From Streptomyces sp. B3I8 (GTDB lineage: Bacteria; Actinomycetota; Actinomycetes; Streptomycetales; Streptomycetaceae), in NCBI RefSeq assembly GCF_030816915.1, contig NZ_JAUSYN010000002.1, positions 5,407,501 through 5,471,500 of the forward strand: a DNA stretch of 64,000 bases. Direction: 5' to 3'. A program made the translations under genes and the position numbers. The notes beneath the pieces are model-generated. The model was not told the origin of the DNA and made no database searches. It saw only the letters and a list, made by a program, of their open reading frames with translations. Shown here in pieces: positions 9,023-17,282 of this stretch. Numbering within the stretch: position 1 is the stretch's first letter; the number at the start of each line of letters is the position of its first letter.

Positions 9023-11089
9023 GTGTCCAAACTGACCGACGTGCCCAAACGCATCCTCATCGGGCGCGCACTGCGCAGCGACCGGCTCGGAGAAACGCTC
9101 CTGCCGAAGCGCATCGCACTCCCCGTGTTCGCCTCCGACCCGCTCTCCTCCGTCGCCTATGCGCCGGGGGAGGTGCTGCTGGTCCTCTCCATCGCGGGCG
9201 TGTCGTCGTACCACTTCAGTCCCTGGATCGCGGCCGCGGTCGTCGTCCTGATGTTCACCGTGGTGGCGTCCTACCGGCAGAACGTGCACGCGTACCCCAG
9301 CGGCGGCGGCGACTACGAGGTGGCCACCACCAACCTCGGCCCGAAGGCCGGCCTGACCGTCGCCAGCGCCCTGCTCGTCGACTACGTCCTCACGGTCGCC
9401 GTGTCGATCGCCTCCGGCATCGAGAACCTCGGCTCCGCGATCCCGTTCGTCGTCGAGCACAAGGTGATCTGCGCGGTCGTCGTGGTGGTCCTGCTCACGC
9501 TGATGAACCTGCGCGGGGTGAAGGAGTCGGGCAAGCTCTTCGCGATCCCGACGTACGTCTTCGTCGGCGGCGTCTTCATCATGATCGTGTGGGGCGCGTT
9601 CCGGGGCCTGATCCTGGGCGACACCATGCGGGCACCGACGGCCGGCTTCCACATCCGGGCCGAGCACTCGGGTCTGTCCGGGTTCGCCCTGGTCTTCCTG
9701 CTGCTGCGGGCCTTCTCCTCCGGCTGTGCCGCGCTGACCGGCGTCGAGGCCATCTCCAACGGCGTCCCCGCCTTCCGCAAGCCCAAGTCGAAGAACGCGG
9801 CGACGACGCTCGCGATGATGGGCCTCCTCGCGGTCACCATGTTCTGCGGGATCATCGCGCTGGCCATGGTCACCAAGGTCCGCATGGCCGAGAACCCGGC
9901 CGCCGACCTGATCCGGGGCGGCTCGCCGGTCGGCTCCTCCTTCGTGCAGGACCCGGTGATCTCCCAGGTCGCCGAGGCCGTCTTCGGCAACGGCAGCTTC
10001 CTGTTCATCGTGCTGGCCGCGGCCACCGCGCTGGTGCTGTTCCTCGCCGCGAACACCGCGTACAACGGCTTCCCGCTGCTGGGCTCGATCCTCGCCCAGG
10101 ACCGCTACCTGCCGCGCCAGCTCCACACCCGCGGCGACCGGCTCGCCTTCTCCAACGGCATCGTGCTGCTCGCGGGCGCGGCGACGCTGCTCCTCATCAT
10201 CTACGGGGCCGACTCCACCCGGCTGATCCAGCTCTACATCGTCGGCGTCTTCGTCTCCTTCACGCTCAGCCAGATCGGCATGGTCCGGCACTGGAACCGG
10301 CATCTGCGCACCGAGAAGGACCAGCTCAAGCGGCGCCACATGATCCGCTCCCGTGCGATCAACACCTTCGGCGCCTTCTTCACCGGCCTGGTGCTCGTCG
10401 TCGTCCTGGCCACCAAGTTCAGCCACGGCGCCTGGGTGGCGCTGCTCGGCATGTGCATCTTCTACGTGACGATGACGGCGATCCGTAAGCACTACGACCG
10501 GGTCGCCGACGAGATCGCCGCCCCCGAGGACGAGGTGCCCAGGGACGACATGGTCCGGCCCAGCCGGGTCCACTCCGTCGTCCTGATCTCCAAGATCCAC
10601 CGGCCCGCGCTGCGTGCCCTGGCCTATGCCAAACTGCTGCGCGCCGACAGCCTGGAGGCCCTCAGCGTCAACGTCGACGCGACGGAGACCAAGGCGCTGC
10701 GCGCCGAGTGGGAACGGCGCGGCATCGACGTCCCCCTCAAGATCCTCGACTCGCCCTACCGCGAGGTGACCCGGCCGGTCATCGACTACGTCAAGAGCCT
10801 GCGCAAGGAGTCCCCGCGCGACGCGGTGTCGGTGATCATCCCGGAGTACGTGGTGGGTCACTGGTACGAGCACCTGCTGCACAACCAGAGCGCGCTGCGG
10901 CTCAAGGGCCGGCTGCTGTTCACGCCGGGTGTCATGGTGACCTCGGTGCCGTACCAGCTCCAGTCCTCCGAGGCGGCGAAGCTGCGGGCCCGCAGGCGCC
11001 AGGAGTGGAACGCGCCGGGCGCGGTCCGCCGGGGTCCGGCGGAGCACCGGGACGCTCACCACCACCGGGAGGCCGGCAGCAAGCGCTGA
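9023..11089 (+). CDS. KimA-like K+ / APC superfamily permease
   Basis: 688 residues from GTG 9023 (MSKLTDVPKRILIGRAL). About twelve hydrophobic spans occupy residues 35-490, followed by a ~190-residue soluble domain (SVVLISKIHRPALRALAYAKLL). The first helix has FASDPLSSVAYAPGEVLL and the next YPSGGGDYEVATTNLG. In Bacillus subtilis KimA, a K+/H+ symporter, the equivalent Asp and Tyr (here Asp39 and Tyr46) are part of the transport site, so K+ import is a reasonable inference; many annotations say only APC amino-acid permease. The location beside kdpDE and two trkA genes supports potassium. Confidence 0.8.
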   Translation: MSKLTDVPKRILIGRALRSDRLGETLLPKRIALPVFASDPLSSVAYAPGEVLLVLSIAGVSSYHFSPWIAAAVVVLMFTVVASYRQNVHAYPSGGGDYEVATTNLGPKAGLTVASALLVDYVLTVAVSIASGIENLGSAIPFVVEHKVICAVVVVVLLTLMNLRGVKESGKLFAIPTYVFVGGVFIMIVWGAFRGLILGDTMRAPTAGFHIRAEHSGLSGFALVFLLLRAFSSGCAALTGVEAISNGVPAFRKPKSKNAATTLAMMGLLAVTMFCGIIALAMVTKVRMAENPAADLIRGGSPVGSSFVQDPVISQVAEAVFGNGSFLFIVLAAATALVLFLAANTAYNGFPLLGSILAQDRYLPRQLHTRGDRLAFSNGIVLLAGAATLLLIIYGADSTRLIQLYIVGVFVSFTLSQIGMVRHWNRHLRTEKDQLKRRHMIRSRAINTFGAFFTGLVLVVVLATKFSHGAWVALLGMCIFYVTMTAIRKHYDRVADEIAAPEDEVPRDDMVRPSRVHSVVLISKIHRPALRALAYAKLLRADSLEALSVNVDATETKALRAEWERRGIDVPLKILDSPYREVTRPVIDYVKSLRKESPRDAVSVIIPEYVVGHWYEHLLHNQSALRLKGRLLFTPGVMVTSVPYQLQSSEAAKLRARRRQEWNAPGAVRRGPAEHRDAHHHREAGSKR

Positions 11090-11246
11090 GGGCGGGGCAG
11101 GGCGGTCCGGTCCGGGCCGGGCCGGCTGGGGCCGAGAGGCGTGGGCAGCCACCCCGGGCACGTAGACTGGTGGGCTGTTGCCCACCGGCGGACGGACGCG
11201 TGCCGCCCCTCCGCACCCCCTCTTGATCATCTGGAGTACTCCCCCC

Positions 11247-12575
11247 ATGCAGGCAGAACCGAGGAAGTCGCTGGTGGGACAGGAGTACGAGGTCGAGGTC
11301 GGCCCCGTCGCCCACGGCGGCCACTGCATCGCCCGCACGGCCGAGGGGCAGGTCCTCTTCGTCCGGCACACGCTCCCCGGCGAGCGGGTCGTGGCCCGGG
11401 TGACCGAGGGCGAGGAGGGCGCCCGCTTCCTGCGCGCGGACGCGGTGACCGTGCTGGAGGCGTCCAAGGACCGCATCGACGCCCCCTGCCCCTACGCCGG
11501 CCCCGGCCTCTGCGGCGGCTGCGACTGGCAGCACGCCAAGCCGGGCGCCCAGCGGCGGCTCAAGGCCGACGTCATCGCCGAACAGCTCCAGCGGTTGGCC
11601 GGGCTCACCCCGGAGGAGGCCGGCTGGGACGGCACGGTGCTGCCCGCCGAGGGCGACAAGCTCCCCGCGGGCGAGGTCCCGGCCTGGCGCACCCGGGTGA
11701 GTTACGCGGTCGACCCCTCCGGACGGGCGGGCCTGCGCCGCCATCGCTCGCACGAGGTCGAGCCGATCGAACACTGCATGATCGCCGCGCCCGGCGTGAG
11801 TGAACTGGGCATCGAGCGCCGGCAGTGGCCCGGAATGGACTCCGTCGAGGCGATCGCGGCGACCGGTTCCCAGGACCGCCAGGTCGTCCTCACCCCGAAG
11901 CCGGGGGCGCGGCTGCCCCTGGTGGAGCTGGACCGCCCGGTCTCCGTCCTCCGGGTCGACGAACGCTCCGGTGGCGTGCACCGCGTCCACGGCCGCCCCT
12001 TCGTGCGCGAACGCGCCGACGGCCGCACCCACCGGGTCGGCGCCGGCGGCTTCTGGCAGGTCCACCCCAAGGCCGCCGACACCCTCGTCGCGGCCGTGAT
12101 GCAGGGCCTCCTCCCACGCAAGGGCGACACCGCGCTCGACCTGTACTGCGGAGTGGGTCTCTTCGCGGGCGCGCTGGCCGACCGGGTCGGCGAGAAGGGC
12201 GCCGTCCTCGGTATCGAGTCGGGCAAGCGCGCGGTGGAGGACGCCCGGCACAACCTCGCCGAGTTCGACCGCGTCCGCATCGAGATGGGCAAGGTCGAGG
12301 CCGCGCTGCCGCGCACGGGCATCACCGAGGCCGACCTGATCGTCCTCGACCCGCCCCGCGCCGGCGCCGGCCGCAAGACCGTGGAGCACCTGTCCTCGCT
12401 GGGCGCCCGCCGCATCGCCTACGTCGCCTGCGACCCGGCCGCCCTCGCACGTGACCTCGCGTACTTCCGCGAGGGCGGCTACCGGGTGCGGTCGCTGCGG
12501 GCGTTCGATCTGTTTCCGATGACGCACCATGTGGAGTGCGTCGCCATCCTCGAACCGGCCGCGAAGGGCGCCTGA
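11247..12575 (+). CDS. TRAM-domain class I SAM-dependent RNA (uracil-5-) methyltransferase
   Basis: 442 residues from ATG 11247, with GGAG ten bases upstream. An N-terminal TRAM domain (about 8-65) is followed by the Fe-S cysteine cluster CPYAGPGLCGGCDWQH. The SAM domain has LDLYCGVGLFAGALADRVG, then IVLDPPRAGAGRKTVEHL and the catalytic YVACDPAALARDL cysteine. This is the RlmC/RlmD/TrmA family that makes m5U in 23S rRNA or tRNA. It is a single gene, 157 bases after the permease. The family is certain; the exact RNA target is not. Confidence 0.9.
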   Translation: MQAEPRKSLVGQEYEVEVGPVAHGGHCIARTAEGQVLFVRHTLPGERVVARVTEGEEGARFLRADAVTVLEASKDRIDAPCPYAGPGLCGGCDWQHAKPGAQRRLKADVIAEQLQRLAGLTPEEAGWDGTVLPAEGDKLPAGEVPAWRTRVSYAVDPSGRAGLRRHRSHEVEPIEHCMIAAPGVSELGIERRQWPGMDSVEAIAATGSQDRQVVLTPKPGARLPLVELDRPVSVLRVDERSGGVHRVHGRPFVRERADGRTHRVGAGGFWQVHPKAADTLVAAVMQGLLPRKGDTALDLYCGVGLFAGALADRVGEKGAVLGIESGKRAVEDARHNLAEFDRVRIEMGKVEAALPRTGITEADLIVLDPPRAGAGRKTVEHLSSLGARRIAYVACDPAALARDLAYFREGGYRVRSLRAFDLFPMTHHVECVAILEPAAKGA

Positions 12576-13079
12576 CCCACGGTTTTCCCGAGTGGGAGGC
12601 ATCCGACATCGCCTCGGCGAGGTTCGGGTCCGCGTCATCGAGTGCACGGCATCGCCGATGCGTGAGCCGGATGCGTGCGATGCGGTCCGTCCGGGGGCGG
12701 GCGGAAGTGGACGCGTGACGCGCGAGGCGCGGTGCGGCGGCTTTCAGGGGCGCGCCCGGCGCGGGGCCGGAACCCCTGGGCCAGGGACGGTGCTGATCCG
12801 GGCGGTGCGCGCAGCCCGGCGCAGTCGTCCCGCATCACCCGGGTGTTACGCGGCCGGGGAGGGGCGCAATGCGCCGGTTTCCTTCATGTGTTGGGCGTAC
12901 AGGCCGAACTCACCCGGTTCCGGCCCGCACTCTCCCGCCGTGAAGCCGGCCTCTTCCCGAGACGGAGTCCGAAGCGGATGCCGCAGCAGAGGAGGACTCT
13001 TCCGATCGCGCCGAGCCCATCGTGCCCGGGACGGGAAAGGCGGAGAAGGGAACTCCTGTGCCGGCCCTTCGAAGGGAAC
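12576..13079. other. Gene-free spacer at the core/accessory junction
   Basis: About 500 bases between the RNA methyltransferase gene and the terminator of the flavoreductase gene. Frames are open because of GC content but none shows start, ribosome site and codon bias together. It marks where the conserved-looking block gives way to the NRPS region. I see no repeat or tRNA remnant in it. Confidence 0.5.
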
Positions 13080-13112
13080 GAGGGTGTCCCCGTGGCGAAT
13101 GGGGACACCCTC
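13080..13112 (-). terminator. 12-bp stem terminator of the flavoreductase gene
   Basis: A perfect stem pairs 13080-13091 with 13101-13112 (arms GAGGGTGTCCCC / GGGGACACCCTC, loop of nine). It starts five bases beyond the flavoreductase stop codon, as expected for an intrinsic terminator. Confidence 0.8.
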
Positions 13113-13116
13113 CGGG

Positions 13117-13671
13117 TCAGGCGAAGGTGCCGTTGTTTTCGCGTGCCTCGGCCGCAGCGCCGGCGAGGTCGTCCAGGAGGGCACGCAGGGCGGTGACGGT
13201 CGGCTCGTCCGTGACCCTGCCGTCCGTGAACTTCCGTGCGGCCTGCGGGATGCGCAGCTGCTGGGGGATCACCCGGACCCCCATCACGGCGAGGGTCTGC
13301 GACAGCCAGGCCCTGGCGTTGTCACCGCCGGTGATCGCGGTGGACGCGCTGACCAGGGCCACCGGCTTGGCGGCGATCTCACCTCCCCCGACCAGCCACT
13401 CCAGCGCGTTCTTCAGCACGCCGGAAGTGCCGTGGGCGTACTCGGGGCTCGCGATGAGCACACCGTCGCACGCGTCGACCGCCGCACGCAGTTCGACCAC
13501 GACGCCGGGCAGCGCGGACTCCTCCACCTCGGCGTTGAAGAAGGGCAGGCGGCCGAGGTCCGGCCACACGACGAGTTCCCGCGGGGCGACGGTCAGATCC
13601 ACCGCCGTGCGCAGCACGGAGGCATTGAACGAGCCCGATCGCAGACTTCCGCACAGACCGAGAATTCTCAT
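13117..13671 (-). CDS. NAD(P)H-dependent FMN reductase
   Basis: 184 residues from ATG 13671 (MRILGLCGSLRSGSFNASVL); an in-frame TTG three codons earlier is less likely. The GSLRSGSFN phosphate-binding loop for FMN and the central LIASPEYAHGTSGVLKNALEWL block are diagnostic for the NADPH-dependent FMN reductase family. It would supply reduced flavin or reduce quinones or azo compounds. It lies 320 bases downstream of the P450 in the same orientation, with its own terminator. It could serve the NRPS cluster, but nothing in the sequence ties it to that pathway. Confidence 0.85.
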   Translation of the reverse strand: MRILGLCGSLRSGSFNASVLRTAVDLTVAPRELVVWPDLGRLPFFNAEVEESALPGVVVELRAAVDACDGVLIASPEYAHGTSGVLKNALEWLVGGGEIAAKPVALVSASTAITGGDNARAWLSQTLAVMGVRVIPQQLRIPQAARKFTDGRVTDEPTVTALRALLDDLAGAAAEARENNGTFA

Positions 13672-13992
13672 GTTGATCAACCTACGTTCCTGGAGGTCAC
13701 CGGCAGTAAGGAATGCGCTCGGGAGACGGTGGAGGGACGGAAGGACGGCTCACCGTCCAGGGCCGGTACGGGCAGTTTCGCGCACACCGGCGGCACCGCG
13801 ACGCGCGCCTGCGGGCGTGCACGCGGCGCCCCCCGGGCAGGGTGACGCGGTGTGCCCGCCCCCTCCTCGTGCGGCGTGGCGTACGCCGGGTGGGGGTGGG
13901 CGACGGACCCGGGGGTGAACAGGGGGTCGGCGGTGCGGGGACAGGCGGTCACGGAAGGTCCGTTCGGGAGGCGGGCGGTCGGCGCGGGCGGG
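13672..13992. other. Spacer between P450 and flavoreductase genes
   Basis: About 320 bases with no supportable gene. It should contain the flavoreductase promoter on the minus strand and the end of the P450 transcript, but I see no convincing -35/-10 pair or hairpin. Confidence 0.4.
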
Positions 13993-15186
13993 TCACCAGG
14001 TGACGGGGAGTTCGCGGACGCCGTAGAGCACCATGTCGTGGCGGAACGGCAGTTCGTCGAGAGCCCGTGCCGGGCGCAGCCCGGGCAGCCGTTCGAGCAG
14101 GCCGCCGAAGACCTCGGTGAGTTCGACGCGGGCAAGGGTGGCTCCGACGCACTTGTGGAAACCGTGGCCGAAGGCGAGGTGTTTGCCGTTGTTCACGCGG
14201 CGGATGTCGAAGGTGTCGGCGTCCTCGAACACGGTCTCGTCGCGGTTGGCGGCGTTCAGCATCACCAGGACGCCGTCCCCGGCCCGGATCAGCTGGTCGC
14301 CGACGACCACGTCCTCGGTGACACCGCGCGGCAGTCCCGCGTGGTTGATGGACAGGTACCGCAGCATCTCCTCCACGGCGCCCGGCAGCAGCGCGTCGTC
14401 GCGCCTCAACGCGTCCAGCTGGTCGGGGTGTTCGAAGAGAGTGACCGTGCCGATACCGATCATCTGGGCCATGGTGTCGTAGCCGCCGAGCAGCAGCAGG
14501 GCGGCCATGCCGACGAGTTCCTCGTGGGTGAGGCCGCCGTCGGCGGAACGGGCGACCATGCGCCCGAACAGGTCCTCGGACGGCTTCTCCTCCTTGGCGG
14601 TGACCAGCCGGTCGAAGTAGCCCATGAGCTCGCCGGCCGCCCGCACCGCCTGTTCGGGGGTGCTCGTGCGGTCCAGGACGGTGTCGGTGAGCGACACGAA
14701 CAGGACGTGGTCCTCGAAGGGGACGCCGAGGATCTCGCAGATGGTCATGGCGGCCATGGGCAGCGCGAACTCACGGACCAGATCGCCCGATCTGCGGCCG
14801 TCGGCACTCATGCGGTCGACCAGTCCGTCGAGGACGCGGCGCATCGTGGGCCGCAGCGCCTCCATCTGGTTGATCAGGAACTCCCGCGTCACCGTGCGGC
14901 GCAGCCGTCCGTGGTCCGGAGGGTCGGCCTGCATGAAGAAGCCCGCCGGCGGGGGCACGTCTCCGGTGACATAGGTGGGGAATCCGGGCGTGCGGGGGTC
15001 CGAGCTGAAGGCACGGTGGGTGAGCACGGCCCGCACGTCCTCGTGGCGGGTGACGATCCAGGCGGTGTCCCCGCGAGGCGTACGCACCTGGAAGACCGGG
15101 CGTTCGGCGCTGAGAGCGCGGTACTGGGGCGGTGGGTCGAGCGGGTGCTCGCGCGGCATCGGGAATTCGGGCAGGACGGCGGTCAT
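13993..15186 (-). CDS. Cytochrome P450, tailoring enzyme of the lipodipeptide cluster
   Basis: 397 residues, standard for soluble actinobacterial P450s. The I-helix reads LLLLGGYDTMAQM (oxygen-activating G-x-D-T), the K-helix ExxR is in AVEEMLRYLS, and the heme loop is FGHGFHKCVGATLARVEL (Cys about 349). The N-terminus is hydrophilic with no membrane anchor, so it uses a soluble ferredoxin partner not encoded here. It is the last gene of the minus-strand set, 45 bases after the ACP. Most likely it hydroxylates or epoxidises the acyl chain or the peptide; which one cannot be told. Confidence 0.92.
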   Translation of the reverse strand: MTAVLPEFPMPREHPLDPPPQYRALSAERPVFQVRTPRGDTAWIVTRHEDVRAVLTHRAFSSDPRTPGFPTYVTGDVPPPAGFFMQADPPDHGRLRRTVTREFLINQMEALRPTMRRVLDGLVDRMSADGRRSGDLVREFALPMAAMTICEILGVPFEDHVLFVSLTDTVLDRTSTPEQAVRAAGELMGYFDRLVTAKEEKPSEDLFGRMVARSADGGLTHEELVGMAALLLLGGYDTMAQMIGIGTVTLFEHPDQLDALRRDDALLPGAVEEMLRYLSINHAGLPRGVTEDVVVGDQLIRAGDGVLVMLNAANRDETVFEDADTFDIRRVNNGKHLAFGHGFHKCVGATLARVELTEVFGGLLERLPGLRPARALDELPFRHDMVLYGVRELPVTW

Positions 15187-15231
15187 CGCGGTGGCTCCGG
15201 GTGTGGTGGCGGGACGTGGGGGGCGGACGGT

Positions 15232-15507
15232 TCAGCGCGTGGCGATCAGCGGCAGCAGGGCGTCGGCGAGCGGGGCGAGGGAGGTGTTGTCCCACATGAC
15301 GGTCGGCTCCACCTCGATGCCGTAGCGGTCCTCGATCTCGGCGCACATGCCGAGCACGTACACCGAGTCCAGGCCGTACTCGCTGAGCGGGACGTCGGGG
15401 GCGATCTCCTCGGCCGGGCGGCCGGTCTGGGCCGCCACCCGGCCGCGCAGCCACTCGACGAGCTCGGTGGCAGCCGACTGCGGGGTCTCGGCGGTGATGT
15501 CGGACAT
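15232..15507 (-). CDS. Discrete acyl carrier protein
   Basis: 91 residues from ATG 15507 with AGGAGAG upstream. The phosphopantetheine site is SEYGLDSVYVLGM (Ser48). An Asp/Glu-rich helix II follows, and the size fits a free ACP. Placed in the FAAL/dehydrogenase operon, it most likely receives the acyl chain from the FAAL, carries it through desaturation and presents it to the first condensation domain, as DptF or the ramoplanin ACP do. The gap to the upstream dehydrogenase gene is 20 bases. Confidence 0.92.
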   Translation of the reverse strand: MSDITAETPQSAATELVEWLRGRVAAQTGRPAEEIAPDVPLSEYGLDSVYVLGMCAEIEDRYGIEVEPTVMWDNTSLAPLADALLPLIATR

Positions 15508-15527
15508 GGTTCTCTCCTGGCGGCGGT

Positions 15528-17282
15528 TCAGGCCCCGGTGGGGCGGCTGTCGAGATCGAAGGTGAGGCCGGCGTCGAAGCGCCGGAGGAGTTCGGCGTGC
15601 AGCGGCTCGGCGAGGTGACGCGGCAGGGGCTCGCGGTGGTGGTCGAGGTGAGTGCCGAGCCGGTGCAGAAGGGCGAGCGGGACGGCCGGGTCCGCGGCGC
15701 CGGGCGTGGTCCCGTCCGGGCGGCACCACCAGGTGTTCAGGCACGCCGACGCGGCCAGTACGCCGGTCCAGCGGGTGGTGAGGCCGAAGGCGTACGGGGG
15801 AGCGTCGGGCCCGATGAGGGCGGGGGCGAGGCCGGCCGCGTCCACGGTCAGCGCCGCCAGTTCCGCGCACCAGGCGCGGCCGGACGCCGTGAGGGGGTCG
15901 TCGGTGTCCGCGGCCTCGGTGGCGGTGACGAGCGAGCGGGCCAGCGGATCGCGCCCGGCGGCCGAGACGGTGAGGTCGGCGAAGCGCAGCCCGGGCAGCG
16001 GCCGGCCGGTGCGGAAGGTGTCCGCGGGCAGCGGGGCTGCGGCGTCGGCCCGCCAGCCGCGGCGCGCGGTGAGCGGCAGCTGCGGGAGCAGTGCGGACTG
16101 GCAGGAGACCCGGGAGGCATGCCCGAAAGCCGACGGCTGGACGTCCCGCAGCAGTTTCTGGAAGAGCGGCTGCTCGCCGTCGCGCAGGTAGAACTGCGAG
16201 CCGAGCAGCTCCGACAGACGGCTCACGGCACGGATCAGAACTGTCGGTACGAAGGCCTTGACGGCGCTCGCGTAGACGCCCGTCTGCGCCGGCGCCGTGT
16301 GTGCGGCCCGGGCGGCGACCATGGTGAAGGTGTCCGCGAGCAGCAGGTCGGCGAAAACCTCCGTGAGGATCGACCGGGACAGCGGCAGATCGGCCGCGGG
16401 GCCGCCGTAGAGGGTGCGTCCGCGTACGCCGCGCAGGGCGGTGCGCAGGGCGGTGTCGAGCAGGCCGATGGTCATGCCGGGCAGGGCGATGCGGGTGAGC
16501 TGGAAGGAGCGCAGGGCGGTCTCCACGCCCTGTCCCGGGCGGCCGACGACGCTGCCGTCGGGTACCGGGCAGTCGGTGAACTCGATGCCTCCGAGCTGCA
16601 CGCCGCGCATGCCCACGGTGGTGAACCGGTCGAGGTGCCGTACGGCCCCGGCGGGCAGGTCCTCGGTGTCCAGGAGCAGCTGGGAGTGGCTGCGGCTGCC
16701 CCGGGCCGGATCGGTGCGGGCGAAGAGGACCATGGTCTCGGCCCGCCGCAGGTTGGCCACGACCTCCTTGCGGCCGTTGAGACGGAGCCGGCCGTCGGCT
16801 CCGGGCAGGGCGGTGAGACCGGCCCGGGTGAAGTCGTTGCCGTGGTCGAGCTCGTGGTAGGCGCAGGACGCCCGGCCGCCGGACAGCAGTCGCCGGGCGA
16901 GAAGGGCGCGTTGCTCGGCGCTGCCCGCCGTCCACACGTTGACGGCGGCCATGAAGGAGCCGGCGCCGTAGCCGAGACCCAGGCAGGGGTCGCGCCGGTA
17001 GACGGCCCGCATGACGCGGACGAGGTCGTCGAGCCGGCTGAGACGGCCGCCCAGCTCCGTGGGGACGAAGTGGGCATTCAGTCCGTAAGAGGTCAACAGC
17101 TCCTCTCCGGCAGGAAGCATCTCGCCGCTGTCGTCGGCGGCGAGGACTGCGGCGCGGCCGACCGGGTTCGCCGGGTCACCGGCGTCCGCGAAGAGCCTCT
17201 CCAGGTGGTCGGTGGCCTCATCGGTGGCAGGCCTGTCCACCGGCCACGGGCCGGGCTCGTGCACCCTGCTCGCCGAGGTCAT
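15528..17282 (-). CDS. Acyl-CoA/ACP dehydrogenase (long form), copy 2
   Basis: 584 residues from ATG 17282, whose ATGA overlaps the stop of the other dehydrogenase. It shows the acyl-CoA dehydrogenase order: N-terminal helical domain with PTELGGRLSRLDDLVRV, middle beta domain LNGRKEVVANLRRAETMVLFART with GMRGVQLGGIEF, and a C-terminal helical domain. It is some 200 residues longer than fatty-acid oxidation enzymes because of a C-terminal extension, as in lipopeptide starter-unit dehydrogenases. The open frame continues upstream to 18488 but overlaps the other dehydrogenase and is not coding. Expected role: FAD-dependent introduction of a double bond into the ACP-bound acyl chain. It has diverged from copy 1. 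Confidence 0.88.
   Translation of the reverse strand: MTSASRVHEPGPWPVDRPATDEATDHLERLFADAGDPANPVGRAAVLAADDSGEMLPAGEELLTSYGLNAHFVPTELGGRLSRLDDLVRVMRAVYRRDPCLGLGYGAGSFMAAVNVWTAGSAEQRALLARRLLSGGRASCAYHELDHGNDFTRAGLTALPGADGRLRLNGRKEVVANLRRAETMVLFARTDPARGSRSHSQLLLDTEDLPAGAVRHLDRFTTVGMRGVQLGGIEFTDCPVPDGSVVGRPGQGVETALRSFQLTRIALPGMTIGLLDTALRTALRGVRGRTLYGGPAADLPLSRSILTEVFADLLLADTFTMVAARAAHTAPAQTGVYASAVKAFVPTVLIRAVSRLSELLGSQFYLRDGEQPLFQKLLRDVQPSAFGHASRVSCQSALLPQLPLTARRGWRADAAAPLPADTFRTGRPLPGLRFADLTVSAAGRDPLARSLVTATEAADTDDPLTASGRAWCAELAALTVDAAGLAPALIGPDAPPYAFGLTTRWTGVLAASACLNTWWCRPDGTTPGAADPAVPLALLHRLGTHLDHHREPLPRHLAEPLHAELLRRFDAGLTFDLDSRPTGA

Noticed and set aside
12529..13845. 438-codon plus-strand frame across the flavoreductase region
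   Set aside because: It starts inside the RNA methyltransferase gene, covers a terminator and runs antisense to a real gene; no motif or ribosome site.
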